Below, one piece after another: positions 44,901 to 57,254 of a DNA stretch of 64,000 nt (positions within the stretch are counted from its first letter, which is position 1; the number at the start of each line of letters is the position of its first letter). The position numbers were made by a program, and so were the translations under genes. Source of the DNA: Sarcocystis neurona (Eukaryota > Apicomplexa > Conoidasida > Eucoccidiorida > Sarcocystidae); assembly GCA_000727475.1 (NCBI GenBank), contig KL647290.1, positions 662,765-726,764 on the forward strand, written 5' to 3'. The notes beneath the pieces are model-generated. The model was not told the origin of the DNA and searched no databases. It saw only the letters and a list, made by a program, of their open reading frames with translations.

Positions 44901-47900
44901 AGTCTCGCCGGTTGCGTCGACAACATTGCCCGTGAAAGAACAAACTGACAGCGAGAGGGGCACACAAACGCAGTGTCTCTTCAGGAGGGGCAAAGAGCGC
45001 CAGGGAGACCAGGATCAATTTGACCTTGACACCTTCTCAAAGAAGCCTGCAACAGTAAAAGAAGGGGACTCGCTGGACAGAGCAGGAGCAGCTCCAGCAG
45101 GCATCTGTTCTATACCGGCGTCTAGCAAGGCAGCTGATGCGGGGTCCCGTGGATCTTCCACAGGCATCCCACAAACGGAAAATAAGGCACCCCATCCGTG
45201 TGCAATTGGAGCTACAATACGAATCACAAAACACTGCAGTGAGCGGCGGCTTGACTTTTCTAGCTCTTCGGAGACGCTGAGCTTTATCGGCGGAGGAGAG
45301 ATCGCGTCAGAGTCTCGAGGGAATTCCGCTTCAGGAGGCGATAAAGTGAATTGTTGGAACTGGGTGGAGACAGAGTATGTACCAGCGGATGAAAAAGCCG
45401 AAGCTGGAGGGGAAGACCCGCAAAAAGGACGCGTAAAAGAAATGGTATTACTTGCTGATGTAGCATCACGATCCACGGCCCACCCAGAGCGAAACAAGCG
45501 AGAATTACAGGTGACAGCGGCGTGCATCGCCTCGCTTGACGCAGGGCATAAAGACACAAATATCATTTGCATTCCTCGACTGACAACGGAAGAAGCACTG
45601 ACGCCAGATGCAAATGAAACAGCAGAAGTTGGTGCATCCCAAACAACTGCTTTGCAGATGGACCAGGAGGCCGCAGGAGAAAGTGAACGGCGTGACTGCA
45701 GCGAAAAGGCCTTGCGAAGGCCATCTGCCCCCCAGACGTCTACAGCTCACCAATCACTTTCGAAACGTCACACGCCTGTCCAGCAGCCTTCGAAAGCCGG
45801 AAGAGACGACGTGGGAGATTTGCGCGTCTCTGGATTATCGTCGTGTGGTAACAACCTGCAAGAAAACAGGTCTACGGCGTCCTCACGTGCTCACGTCTTC
45901 ACGCAGCATATGCTGTTGAGACCACCAGGTAAGTCTTATGCTAGAAAAGACACTAATCACAGCCGGAAAATACGCCTGGCTGGCGTCTCTTCAGGTGTGC
46001 CCTGCTATGGTCTTATGACGCCGACGTGCGAATCGAACCGAAGCTCCGGTGTTTTAGCCGTGCTGAGCAGGGTTTGCAGCAGGCCTAATATGGAGCAGCT
46101 GTGCTGCGTGGCAAGTGGTTAACGTAGTCTATACACTAATTGCTGCTGTTGGCTAGAATCACCATGCGACCACCACGAGGACAGTACTTGTATGTAGAGC
46201 GAGTTGCGGCAGACGTCTCTGAAACCATGATAAATGAGATGCAGACAGCAGACGGCGGTACTGCGGCATAGTTGCTCGATCAACGTCCGAGAACGTCGAA
46301 TCCAGCTGCAGCAAAGGAGACCCACGGGGCTGAGTGTCTCGACGGTAACGCCGTACAGAGTGATGTGCTTGACGCGTTAGCCACTCACAAAAGTAAAACA
46401 CGTGGAAAAGCAATTTTTTTCACAACTCACCTGCCTGCAGAAGGTAGGGCAACGGCACGACAATGACGACCACCTAGCTGCAGAGACACAAGCTGAAATT
46501 CGGAAGAGCCAAGAACATCGGTAAGTGTGGCGGCTCCAAGTACACACACTGGTTTAAAAAAGGTAGGTGACTGTGTGCCATTTTGCCGCTAGTGATTTTT
46601 GGAGTATAAGCGCTATACTTGTAGCCTTTGTTCAATTTCACAGCTGTCGTAATCCACTTACGAGGCAGTCCAAATGGAAGATACTAGCAGGTGTGTAGCC
46701 TCGCAGGTTCATGGGTTCCCTATTCAATTCCATCGCCCATGTTGCGGTGAATGTGGCCAACAGGGTGGATCTTTCCGAGCGCTCTGCGTGAGCGGCAACA
46801 ATCACGCAGCACACACGACCTTCACGTGCAGCTGGAGGAGGACGTAGGGCATTGTGGTGAAGCGTGCGTTGCTTCCTGTGAGGATAAACTCCCTGGAAAA
46901 GGGAGCGAAATTTTGACACCGAAGGCGCAAGACAAGCAAAGAATTGGAGGCCTCCGTGCACCGGAGCACACTCCCTGTATGTGGAAAACTGTCAGCGCTA
47001 TGAACGGGGAAACAATCGCAGAGGTGTTTTTCCAAGTTCTGCTGGAACAGATGGAGGCTCGTATCGAAAATATGCTGAACGAGGCTGCGCGTTCTGTTTT
47101 GGACGTTCCTGACCAGCTCGCAAAGACGCTTGAAGCGTACAACGAGACGAAGACGGTAAGCGCTGATAGAACTTCTTCGCTTCTGCTGCCCATCATTTCG
47201 ACTCTTCGTGTGGAGGTCGTGCAGTCTTGACTTGTCCTTGTAGCTTCACTTATGGCCGCGTAAACGCGAACACACGAAACTGCGAATTACACATAGGGGC
47301 ACGTGCGCGTGCACACCTGCATGCATACACGATTCTTCCCACACATTTATCCTCGCCCCGGGACCGACCCTTACGGCAGAATCACGTTGACAGCTGCGGA
47401 GACAAATGCTACTTTGAAAAAGTTGTGTGCTCGCCTACGGTGCAGATGCACGAAGAAATCCGCAGCCTTCGTCTGGAGAATGAGTCCCTGAGAAGGTACA
47501 TCGGTTAGCTCCTCTATTTCACTTCTTGTACACCCTGCTAAAGGGAGGGTGCACACAAGTTGTCCTCTGTTTAGCGCCTTACACGTAGAAGTAGGAGTGA
47601 AAAGGTAGCAGAGACTTTGAACATTTGCGCTGTTTACAAAAATCTGTTCATCGTGCCGTCTGGTACCATGCCGAACAGGTCGTTTGGGAGAACTCCCTAT
47701 CAAATGCATCGTCCTTCAGAAGGTGCGCTTAGTGCTTGTTCGATGCACGCAGTGCACGAATCTTCCATCGTGTAAGAAAGGTTGTACGCAGCTTAAATTC
47801 AGAAGCACCTCAGAAGGGTCACTATCTGGATAGCTTGCTGAAACACATTACTTTAAAAGATCTCAAATTCATCAGTATTAGTGGGCCCGGTGTAACTCCT

Positions 47901-49222
47901 GTCGCATGTCGGTTTGGTTTAAATGAAGGGGAAGCAAGTATTGCCGCCCAACCTGCGCAAAAAGGAATGTTACGTAATGGACACAACGTCTCGCGAACGC
48001 CTACAGAAACCCAGGTCAGATATAGCTATCTCCAATTTCCCACGGACAAACGTCAAGGTACTTCGGCCGTTTATGCCCAGCCCCGCAGCTTTACATTTGT
48101 TCAGGAAGCGTCAGTTCCTCCAGCAAGTCTAGACGCAAGCTGCGGAAGAAACAGCGATGTTGGAGTTTTTAAGGAGGCGGAAACAGCTACGTCGGATCAA
48201 GAGAGTTCCATGCGATTTCAATATTTGGAATCTTGCGACATCAGTAGTGCCAGAGATGTACCAAGCGTACTGGCTGAAGAGATGTACTCGGTCACAGACC
48301 GTGAACAAGAAATGACAACAGGATCTAGATACTCTGTAGTCGACGAGGATGCGCTTGAGAACGTCGAGTCTGTTGCTACTGAGAAGGAAACAATTGGGCA
48401 GTTGAAAGAAGAGGTGAAGCGACTAACTCAGAAATGCAGGTACCTGGAGGCGCTTGACACTATGGTATGTCTGGGCGGTATTCAATCTAAACTACTACTT
48501 GGCAGGTCCTGGTGATGTACGGAGGACAGAGTTGCAGACCTGAAGCTGGAAGACCCTCGTACTCTCTGTCAAATATCTAAGTTGTACCTCTTGCTGCTAT
48601 TGCGGTCGCAGACGTGGGAACGAATTCAGCAAAGGATGGAACACGACAATCGCGCGCGAATTCGTCTGAAGGTATACTTACACTCTACCCGGTAGCCCAT
48701 GTTGTTTCGTGTGTATCTGTTTTTTCGTCGCGTGGAACAGCTTACACCAAAGTGTACTATTTACTCAACGAACAACTAGCTCTGGTTTTGCGATTCTCAC
48801 TGTCTACGTCTTCCACAGGGTCCCCCAGGACCAGCAGTGCCTGTGCACTGCAGTTAAGGTTGTCTACGGCTCAAGGTGCCTTTGCGCTGCTTCGTTGTGC
48901 TCAATACTCAGCGGAACTGGTCACCAAACCTGCTTGGTTGCAGAGTGTTTATCTCGACAAGAGCAGGCGTTTGTATTCATGTACCCTACTTTTTCTTTTG
49001 CAGGCAAGGTACTTAGGCGCGTACGCAGCTTTGAAGACGCAGCTTCACAAGGCTCAAAAGAGGCGAGTAAGGTGCTAAAAGAGCTCGAGTATACTTTTCC
49101 CAACACTTGTGCATTCGTGCGGTGCGGGTGCATTTGCGCACTAAGGGGTGCATCAGATGTGGTCGTGATCTTAATTTTTACAGACCTTTTCCGATGCCGT
49201 AAGCAAGATCAATGACACCTGA
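41901..49222 (+). CDS. Large coiled-coil protein built from repeated exon modules
   Basis: Two GT-AG exon chains close in frame. First: 41901-42270, 42522-42693, 42879-43119, 43246-43353, 43641-43746, 43936-44071, 44434-45928. Second: 46441-46520, 46780-47155, 47446-47495, 47753-48464, 48612-48671, 49004-49066, 49184-49222 (stop TGA). The join across 45929-46440 is unresolved; weak exons at 46157-46189 and 46272-46391 may bridge it. Helical segments recur: LKEKLRIFENIS / LKDKLELFETIC; IKKLKCVLKHRDEIVRELQ / LKSLQEEVKKREELIAVLQ; HEEIRSLRLENESLRR; IGQLKEEVKRLTQKC. Long disordered, Ser/Thr/Glu-rich linkers separate them, the largest in the 1,495-base exon. This suggests a structural, cytoskeletal or scaffold protein; no known family is recognised. 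It may be two genes, with the second beginning near 46.1 kb. AATAAA at 49304 could serve the 3' end. Confidence 0.65.
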
Positions 49223-50977
49223 TCTGCTGCTGCCTTTGTCTGAACAGGGAGAATGTGTGCGAAACCGCTCCGTAGGACCCCGCCTGGCTTCTCCGATATG
49301 TCTGCAATAAAAAAAATTGCTTTTATACATCGATGTTGTAGATCCCCTTAACTAACGGCACCTGCAAGTTGTCTCTTAGCATTCCTGTCGCTTAGCACAG
49401 CTGTTCTCCGTACAAATTCGAGTTACTTATTGTTTGCTCAAGACGGTGCAGACACCCCACAGGAGGAACTGCAGGCTCCGCAGGTTTCAATTGTGCGTAT
49501 TCTTTATGCCTCGTGGTGAACCCATATATGTACATGCGTTACACCGCGGTCTGGACTGAAACAAGCTGGTGAATCAGTTCTTCTACGGAAGTAATAATCA
49601 AACGGGAGAAGCCTGTGGAAGTCACTCCTCACCAGGGAAAATGTAGCAACACAGTAATTTTGCCATGTGTGCTACCCTGGCGGACTATTTTCCTTCACAA
49701 GAGACTAAAGCCAGAGAAGTGTTTGGGTTTCACTGCGCACATGCAAAACTGTAGCAGCACAATACTTTTGTGACGTGTGCAACCGTAAGAATGAGGATCA
49801 AAATGCCCGCATACACCTGTGAGCATGCATACGTACTTGTCGCCGTTCCACTTTGATCAACTGGCAACACGTTGCGACGTGCCGTGGGTCTGGGAATACC
49901 GCCCAGCTTCATACCTAGACGTTCTACGGGTGTGTGCAAAACTAATGGAGGTCGAAATACACTATTGGAATGGTTCCTTCCATTCAAAGTAGATGCTGGC
50001 AGGAAGGTAACGAGTTTCCTTTTTTTGTGAAGGCGGCGCCACGTCTACTTTCTTGGCATACGAACGTGCCGTGATGCTGCCTAAAAGCAACAGCGTACCC
50101 TTTTCCCTGTAGCACACACATACCTTGTCACATCTGGACAATGTGTCTTCTGTCTACGAGTTCACGAGTATTCAACTGCATATGCGTCTGCAGAGCCTAG
50201 GCGAGTACTTTCCATGCCTACGTGTAAGCGTACGTGATCAGTGATATATCATGTACTCGCATTGAAGTCAGATATGAAACAGAACGTTCAATTTCCGTTA
50301 TGAGTCCACGATCCTTGGAGTCGCTCACTTTAGCAGTAGATACGTATTTTTCTATATTGGATAAGGGGACACACTTTTCTACACATATATATGCATATAT
50401 ATATATATATATATATGTTCTTGCATATCAGAGCGGCATACAGTAGCTACTTAGCGCTGACACGTCTTGCGTTAAGGCCTGTACAAGTGTGGATCGTATG
50501 TGCCCGGGCGCGTGTATATACGAATGCGCGCGTAGGTTTGCCGTGTTTTACGACGTCTCCTTAGCCGCGAAGGGCATCATTCCCCACCTACTTTCCGCTG
50601 AGTTAGGTGTACATACACGCCAGGTGACGGACCAACGTCTCGACCACGCGACTTTTCGCACGTCGGTGATTCCAGGCCGACGCTCCTACAACATGCGTGC
50701 GTCTGCAACTAGCATACGTAGTCCAGCAGAACAGGAGAAAAATGGTGTTACAAATAAGTATTCTGAAGTAATTCGTTAAGCGCATAGTCACGGACCGGTG
50801 CCAGAGGCCCTCCGTGTCACGGGCACCCCTGTTTCCTTCCAGTTCTGTATGAGAGAAAAAGCTTTAAAATTTAAACTCCGCCGCACTCTGTTTTTCGGCG
50901 CCTCTGTTTTGCTAACTGCGCCATAAGCATATAACGGGGAGCCACACAGCCACGCAAAAACGCACTACAAGCCTACA
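49223..50977. other. Intergenic, no gene seen
   Basis: Contains a possible polyadenylation hexamer (49304), two diverged copies of a GTAGCA(A/G)CACA segment (49642 and 49752) and a TA microsatellite at 50383-50416. The promoter of the next gene should be at its right end. Confidence 0.45.
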
Positions 50978-52908
50978 ATGTGGGTACTTGTGAGCGTGCT
51001 CTTGGCGAGCCTCAGCGTCGCCAGAGCAGGTACGCCTCCTGAAGGCAGTACTCCAGTTTCTTCTTCTACTCCAAGTACTCCATTTGACCTACTATCGAGA
51101 CTTCCCTCTCGTTTTGGTTGGGCTTTACCCATGCACGTGACAATGGACGAGCTTACTGTGTAAGGGCTGATCTAGTAAAAGCTTCCGCGTTGTACGCAGA
51201 TGCCCTAAAGTGTCAGTAGTCAAGAAACCTTATGTCTTAGCCTGAGTGGGCCGCTGAATGTCAGTCCCGAAGTGTCAGTACTCAAGGAATCTTATGTCTT
51301 AGCTTGAGGGGCTGCTGACTGTCAGTGAGAGCATAGATCTTGCTGCACGAAGTAACGCAGTTGTCGTAGTTGTACTCTGTCTGCGCCCCCGTCGTACCCG
51401 CATTGTGCCCCGTTGTGTTGATAATCGAAGAGTCGAAGTGTTGTTAATTTCGTAGTGCCATGCAGATGAAGTCGCAATACTGCGAGGCTGAGTTTTATTT
51501 GAGTGATTCTATCGCAGTAAACCCGAGGAGGTGTACGTCTTGCCACGTCCTCCGGATATCGAAAGGTGCCTGAGTGCGATGCGCGGTATGCCGCTTACCC
51601 GAATGGTGAGATTTAAACGTAGAACGCATTATTTCGGCTGGTATGTAATTTAGTCAAGCATTAATTGTGCGCGCAACAGAGGTGTACCTCTTGTAAACCG
51701 ATGCTACACAAGTGTGTGACGTTACAGCCCAAGCCCTCTGGAACTGGCGTGGACAGTGCGACACTTGAGCATTATACGACGGCAAGGGCAAGAGTAGTAA
51801 GGGAAACATGTCCAAACAACTGATGCAGCACATTTGAAGGACTGAAGGGTTAAGGCTCAAGCAATGAAAGAGGCCGCAACTGGCGTTGGCGTAAAAGTCT
51901 CCGTTCCTACCGGTGGGGTCAAGGGGGTCGCTCCGGTCACTGGAATACAAGAGGTAGCAGCTGCATTCACTTATGTGCAGCAGCGTCGTCCTTCTACTCC
52001 GTCGCTGAGTGTCTTATAGGTTTCACGTCCAGCAGCAGGAAACGTGCCGGCTGAAGAAGATTACGTTGTTTATATTGAGCAATTTCCTGCCGTGTATCAG
52101 TCGCTGATATATATCATTCCGCAAAGTTTCTTATATGCTGCTCTCGTAAGTGCAGCTGACAGGCGTGAGGAGATTTACCGGAAGTGAATAGTTCACCGGT
52201 TCGGCTCACAGACCCACTACACGTTATTGAGCATAGACGCAGTTTCGACAGTTTAGCCGCAAACGTTCGTAGGAAGAAATGCTTATACGGAAAAGCCTCC
52301 GCAGTAACGCTTTTCTGCATGTGCAGATCCCGACAGCAGCCTTTGGCTTGCAATACGCGTAGGCACACTGGAGCGTGGTAGCACGTGGTCGTATCGTGCA
52401 CAACAAAGAAGGATTTCAGGAAATCGCCGACTTACGTCAAGTATATTCTACCACTATTGAGTGGCTACGCCTTTGCTTCGCTCGGACTACTGGTCTTTGT
52501 GAATCGTACGTTCATATGAGCTTCCACCTGCCAGCAGCACGGCCGCGTGTGACAGGCACAAGAGTATCCAGTGGGGCACTGCCTTCTACACTACGGCGTT
52601 CATGTTTCGACCTCCTGCATGTGCAGCTGATACGTATCCACGCTTTAGACGTGTACAGCAGTATATACGCAGACCCGCAAGCGCGCGTATTTCGCACGTA
52701 CTAACGCCTGTTTCCGCGTGCAGTGTATCCGACATCGGCGGCAGTGGCGATTTTCCTTTCCTACGCGTTGGCCTGCTTCGCTGCAATCCTTGCCCTGCGC
52801 TCCATCAGTTCTCTCCTCGGGCTACAGCAGGCCGACAGCAGAAATTCGCTCCTGAAGGGAATTGAAAAGGTGCTACACTTGCAGGAAAAACTTGACGCTA
52901 TTGACTAA
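50978..52908 (+). CDS. Six-exon membrane protein with signal peptide, 232 residues
   Basis: Exons 50978-51159, 51518-51605, 52020-52145, 52327-52358, 52420-52505 and 52724-52908 sum to 699 bases and keep frame from ATG to TAA. Residues 1-17 are a clean signal peptide (MWVLVSVLLASLSVARA). A Ser/Thr/Pro-rich stretch follows, then about 80 luminal residues (VYVLPRPPDIERC is readable). Three hydrophobic helices lie at about 120-142 (QSLIYIIPQSFLYAALIP), 150-170 (YILPLLSGYAFASLGLLVFV) and 175-197 (AVAIFLSYALACFAAILAL), and a charged amphipathic C-terminus ends in EKLDAID. The intron at 52359-52419 is only 61 bases. I do not recognise the family. A secretory-pathway or inner-membrane-complex location is inference from the topology. 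Confidence 0.7.
51208..51330. repeat. Direct repeat in an intron, period 62
   Basis: AAGTGTCAG at 51208 and 51270 starts two copies that share TCAAG(A/G)AA(A/T)C(C/T)TTATGTCTTAG and end in CTGACTGTCAGT-like sequence. Confidence 0.8.
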
Positions 52909-54288
52909 TTGTTCCTTCCGCACCAGTGTACGCTTCTCAGAAGGAAGCGGTGATGAGACACACGCAGATTGACGTGGTTCGCTTCTCAGCTGCAGCAGCG
53001 TACCACGAGTGTGTCACCTACGTCGCATCTTGAATGTGTCATAGCACTCAAGATTACGACAGCTACCTTATGCTGAGATAAAGATGTAGATTTCCTTTCG
53101 CCATGCGATGTATGACTTTGAGGTAGTGATAGAGACTTCCGTACGTCACGCCAATTATACCTCTGGCGACTAGGGATTCCAAGCAGACATCACGGAGCAA
53201 CGGGAGGATCTGTTCTGCAAGCTGCTGCTATTGCTTTCACCTGAGAAATGCCTCGGAGGTGGCACGTAGTCTTTGAACCCACGTTGCAATCTGTGCATCT
53301 GCGCATGTGTGTGTATGAAGGGTTTATGTCGGCAGGATCCAACGGTGAACAGCCCCACGCTAGCAAAAGAGTGTGCAGTGATGTTGGCGGCAAGCAACTG
53401 TGACGCGCAGTTGCCTCCATCCAAAAGCCACCCTAGAATACGTTTGCACGAGAGTTTTCTAGTAAAGCTTCTTATGCGTTGTGCAGAGGAGGTGAAGCAT
53501 CTTTATTATATATTCGCACTACGCTGCATAAAAAACAAAGGATTATTAGCAAAGCTGAAGTTCACTCAACGTCCACTAAACTTTTAGATCCAGTTTCACG
53601 CGCGGAGCCCACACACTGCTTCGCAGGGTGACTGTTACCACTGCATGTAAACTCGAAATGTTTGAACCAACTGCCAATCTGAAAAACTGTTCTCGCAGGA
53701 ACCCATCGGCTGGCTGGTATGCTGCGGTGCATTTTCTGTCCTCTCCTCAAATCTCCTATACTGGACAGTTTCAGCGTAAGCCTTGACAGAACCTTACACC
53801 ATCGTGCATTCCTGATAATAGCATCACGGGAGACACACCTTTTCACATTCCATATAGGGTTGGGGCTCAAAAGAATTGCTAAATAATCTACGTCAATGAT
53901 CTTCCACAGGTGGTGGTCTAGAAATTGGTAATTGAGACGTTTCTTTGCAAAGTGTTGCATCCGAACTCCACTCTAGAGTTCGCCTTGAAAGACCAGGCTT
54001 GGCTAAGTCTTTTCTGTCGGTGGCACCTGCCTCTGACGTGCTGTCTAACGTAGTGAGAAGACTATTCTGAAGTGACCAAGTGACTGGTAGTCAAAAACGC
54101 TGTTGCCGCCCCACTGTGATCCTGCTACGATTTCAGTCCAGTTACTTAGTCGGACTTCCTCGTGCAGGAGGGTTTTTTCTCCAAAAATTTTGTCACGCTC
54201 CCTCTAAGAGCTACCCGAAATTATGTCTGTTTGAATCGCGATCCTTTTGGTTGTTCGCCGCGGTGTCTACTGCTTTGTGGGCGACAGA
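52909..54288. other. No supported gene; may hold 5' exons of the next gene
   Basis: Short open frames without recognisable content. The first exon or exons of the four-helix protein at 54289 should lie here, but I could not find a phase-compatible one with an ATG. Confidence 0.4.
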
Positions 54289-55230
54289 GTTGTGCGCGTG
54301 CGCTACGGAATCGCTGGATTGATCTCCACTTCACTCCCCACTGCGGAATTCATATACGCCGTCTGGATTCTCTTGGGGTCCATCGTCGTCTTGAAATTGA
54401 TTACTTCGAAGAACGCGGAGCCGCGCAGCACGCAAAATTTTATTCTCTCCACCACCTGTGCCTACTGCGTCGTCGCAGGCATTTCTTTTTTCTATAACGT
54501 ATGTAGAATGCCTTCCGGTTCACAAGTAATAGATAGACTACGGACAACTGCATGCATTCACGGTATTCCACACGGAAGAACAATTCAGAGCCACTCAGAC
54601 TATCGTCCTCATGAGAACATGCGTTCACGGTGTTGCACACGGAAGAACAACTCAGAACCACTCAGACTGTCGTCCTCATGATGAATTACATCTCAATTGA
54701 TTTTGCAGGTTCTAGCGGCCTATCTGACACTCGGCAGTTTTGCTGCTTTTGATCCAGGTGGGCTACAAACGTCACTTCCATATTCTTCTCGTTCTGCAGT
54801 TTTGCGCCGCCTTTTTCGCGTTCGCTGTTACAGTCCTCTTCTTCTCAATAACTACGCCATTCACGCACAATCTCGCAAACCTCGTCCTCCTGCTTCTCTT
54901 CTGCTTGTTAACCGCTGCTGGCTGCCACCTTATGGGTGAGTCACTTTGGTCGTCACTCAGACACCCGTTTGCGCATATTCAGAAGTAAACACGTACATAT
55001 ATTCATGATACCATCCTCCTTGACATAAGTGTAAAGACACGGAGAGAGAAAAGTCATCTATATGTCTAAGCGTAAAGACGTGGTAGCCTGGAGTTGGCAT
55101 CTTTGTTGCAATCTTATACGTTACCGTTACATCAGGCACCCTCGACGAGAAGGTGGAAACACGAAGAGTATCCTCCATATCTCTGTCGACATTCTCTGAA
55201 ACGCAGTCTAGCGTCAGTGCGCTACAGTGA
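54289..55230 (+). CDS. Four-helix membrane protein (5' partial)
   Basis: Exons 54289-54498, 54758-54935 and 55136-55230 join in frame to a TGA at 55228. The first begins after GTGGGCGACAG with one base completing a codon, so an upstream exon exists. The product has four hydrophobic helices in about 135 residues (readable: FIYAVWILLGSIVVLKLI, AYCVVAGISFFYN, LLVLQFCAAFFAFAVTVLFF, LVLLLLFCLLTAAG), a small polar loop between each pair, and a Ser/Thr-rich tail (SSISLSTFSETQSS). This is a tetraspan-type layout; there is no CCG motif, so it is not a classical tetraspanin. Family unrecognised. An optional block at 54709-54757 has good splice sites but breaks the frame. Confidence 0.55.
54554..54685. 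repeat. Direct repeat in an intron, period 67
   Basis: GC(A/G)TTCACGG at 54554 and 54621 begins two copies sharing CACACGGAAGAACAA and CTCAGAC(T)(A/G)TCGTCCTCATGA. It lies in the 54499-54757 intron of the four-helix protein. Confidence 0.85.
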
Positions 55231-57254
55231 AAGTCAATGTCTGTTAAGGTTGACTACATATTGAAACACGCTTGTGCCGAGAACTTCGGTAAATACCGGC
55301 CACAGTCATACTCACAATAAGAGCCCACGACGAACTGTAAAGAGGGCGGGCCCGTCATCTCGGCTAGAACACGTTCTGCAAAGAAGACGTAGTGACTTAG
55401 TACGCGCGGCTGCCGGTAAATGCTAGCTGTCGGAGTACAAGCAATGTGCGCCACACACCTCCAGTGTTCACTTCTCTTTCCGGAGCTATCGTCGTGTTGG
55501 CTTTTCAGGGTACGACACCTGTATCTTTTCGTGGTCAATTTCTGTCCCGATTGCACGCACGTGGGCAGAGATGAAGGAGGGTACAGTAAAGAAGTTGTAT
55601 CTAAAGTGGCCTAAAAGTACAGGATAGCAACAAGCGTGCGCCTGCGTCTAATAACCACATAGACAGTTACTCCGCTTCCCTGGGGGCAAGCACTCGTTGC
55701 TTGCCTCCTGCGGAAAAGGCTACCCGAGCGATGCATGAGGCACTGAATGATGTGCGCGAAAGGACTGCTAAGAAGTGCAGCTGGTGCCTGCTCTCCGTGT
55801 GCTCCTGCGGTGCCCCAGCGGCATAATATCATGTGCATGCAGTCGGGTGAGGACTCCTCCTCGCAACTATCATATGGCTTAGTGAGTGACTTCCCCACAT
55901 GAGTAAAAGAGCAGTTGTCACATAAATATCAAGGCGTGCTTTCGAGGAGGAGGAAACGGTCGATGGCCGTACCATTCAAGTCTGCAGCAAGAATATGCGA
56001 TTCAATCTTGCGCACTGAAAAGCGGCCTTATGGTTGCAGCACGCCGGCACGCAGGCGTACAAAATACGGCAAACGGCAAGCGGATGTGACATGTGTTTAT
56101 ATGAGACCAGCAGAGTTTCGCAAACACGCGTCGTAGAAATCCGCAGCTTGCTCGTAGATCCTAGTACAGCGACTTGTGCAATGCACGCACGACATTGCTA
56201 GAGCACTATTTTATCGAAGCGTGTGCACAGACGCCTGCGACGATCCACAATCATGAAGTTTTCCCTTGCGCAGCGTCATTCAAAAGAGTCACCCTTCCCC
56301 TAGAATCGCGCCAGCTAGAAGAACACAGATAGTTTACCACATGAACGATTGGTACCGTGCTGCAATGCACCGATGTATAAACCCCCTTCACCTACACCAC
56401 AAGAACTGCACCGACGGAGCAAAAGCGTCAAAAAGCCCAACACAAACAAACACCGCTATTGCGCTGGCTCGATCTGATGTTGCGGGGCAGCCAGAGGCGA
56501 ATACGTCTTGCCTCTACCTAGACGTCGGCACATTCACACGGATGTATACTCACGAGTGGCTTGCACGTGCGCTCTTGCAAACGGCTACGGGTCAAGACAA
56601 TAACGGATGAATATTTCTGTATACACTCATAAATGTCTGTGTATTTTCTTTGTGCCTGTGTGTGGAGATATACACGCAGGCACCCACACGCAATCAGAGC
56701 TTCGCTTCGCTGTTGGGGGTATCCTGCTGGCGACCTGCGCGCAGCCCTCCCATATGAAACTAGAAAACTTCTACAGAGGCACGTTTGGCAAAGGCGTGGA
56801 ACACGTAGACCCTGAACTATTCATGCGCATGTATACACCCCCGCGCACACACATTTAAATAGAAATGTATAGTGACTTCCATAAGGGATCAATGCTAAAT
56901 CAAAACATTAATATATGCGTCTATACCTACATGCAAACCCACGCACATTTGTCGCTACGGCCAAGCAGATATACAGTGTGACGTCCCGAAATATTATGCG
57001 TGTCGGGATTTGAAGCGGCGTTTAATCTCTTGGCTTCTGCTAATACAAATGAGATTTCGGGCAGGCGATTCGCGCCGCCACATCTGTTATAGTCATACTT
57101 CTGTACATATCGCAGGAACTAGGCTACTGCTACGCGTACACGCTATGCGTACACGTACGAGTGATTGCCGTGTACGTACGAAATAACATCCACACAAACC
57201 CTGAGAGACGTCCACACATATACGTTTATATACATGTGTGTCCTCCCGAAAGTG
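55231..57254. other. No supported gene
   Basis: Several open frames of 60-115 codons lie on both strands (longest 56266-56610 on +), none with domain, splice or composition support. Tandem ACACG/TACGTACG-type alternation rises near 57100-57240 as the repeat-rich arm begins. Confidence 0.45.
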
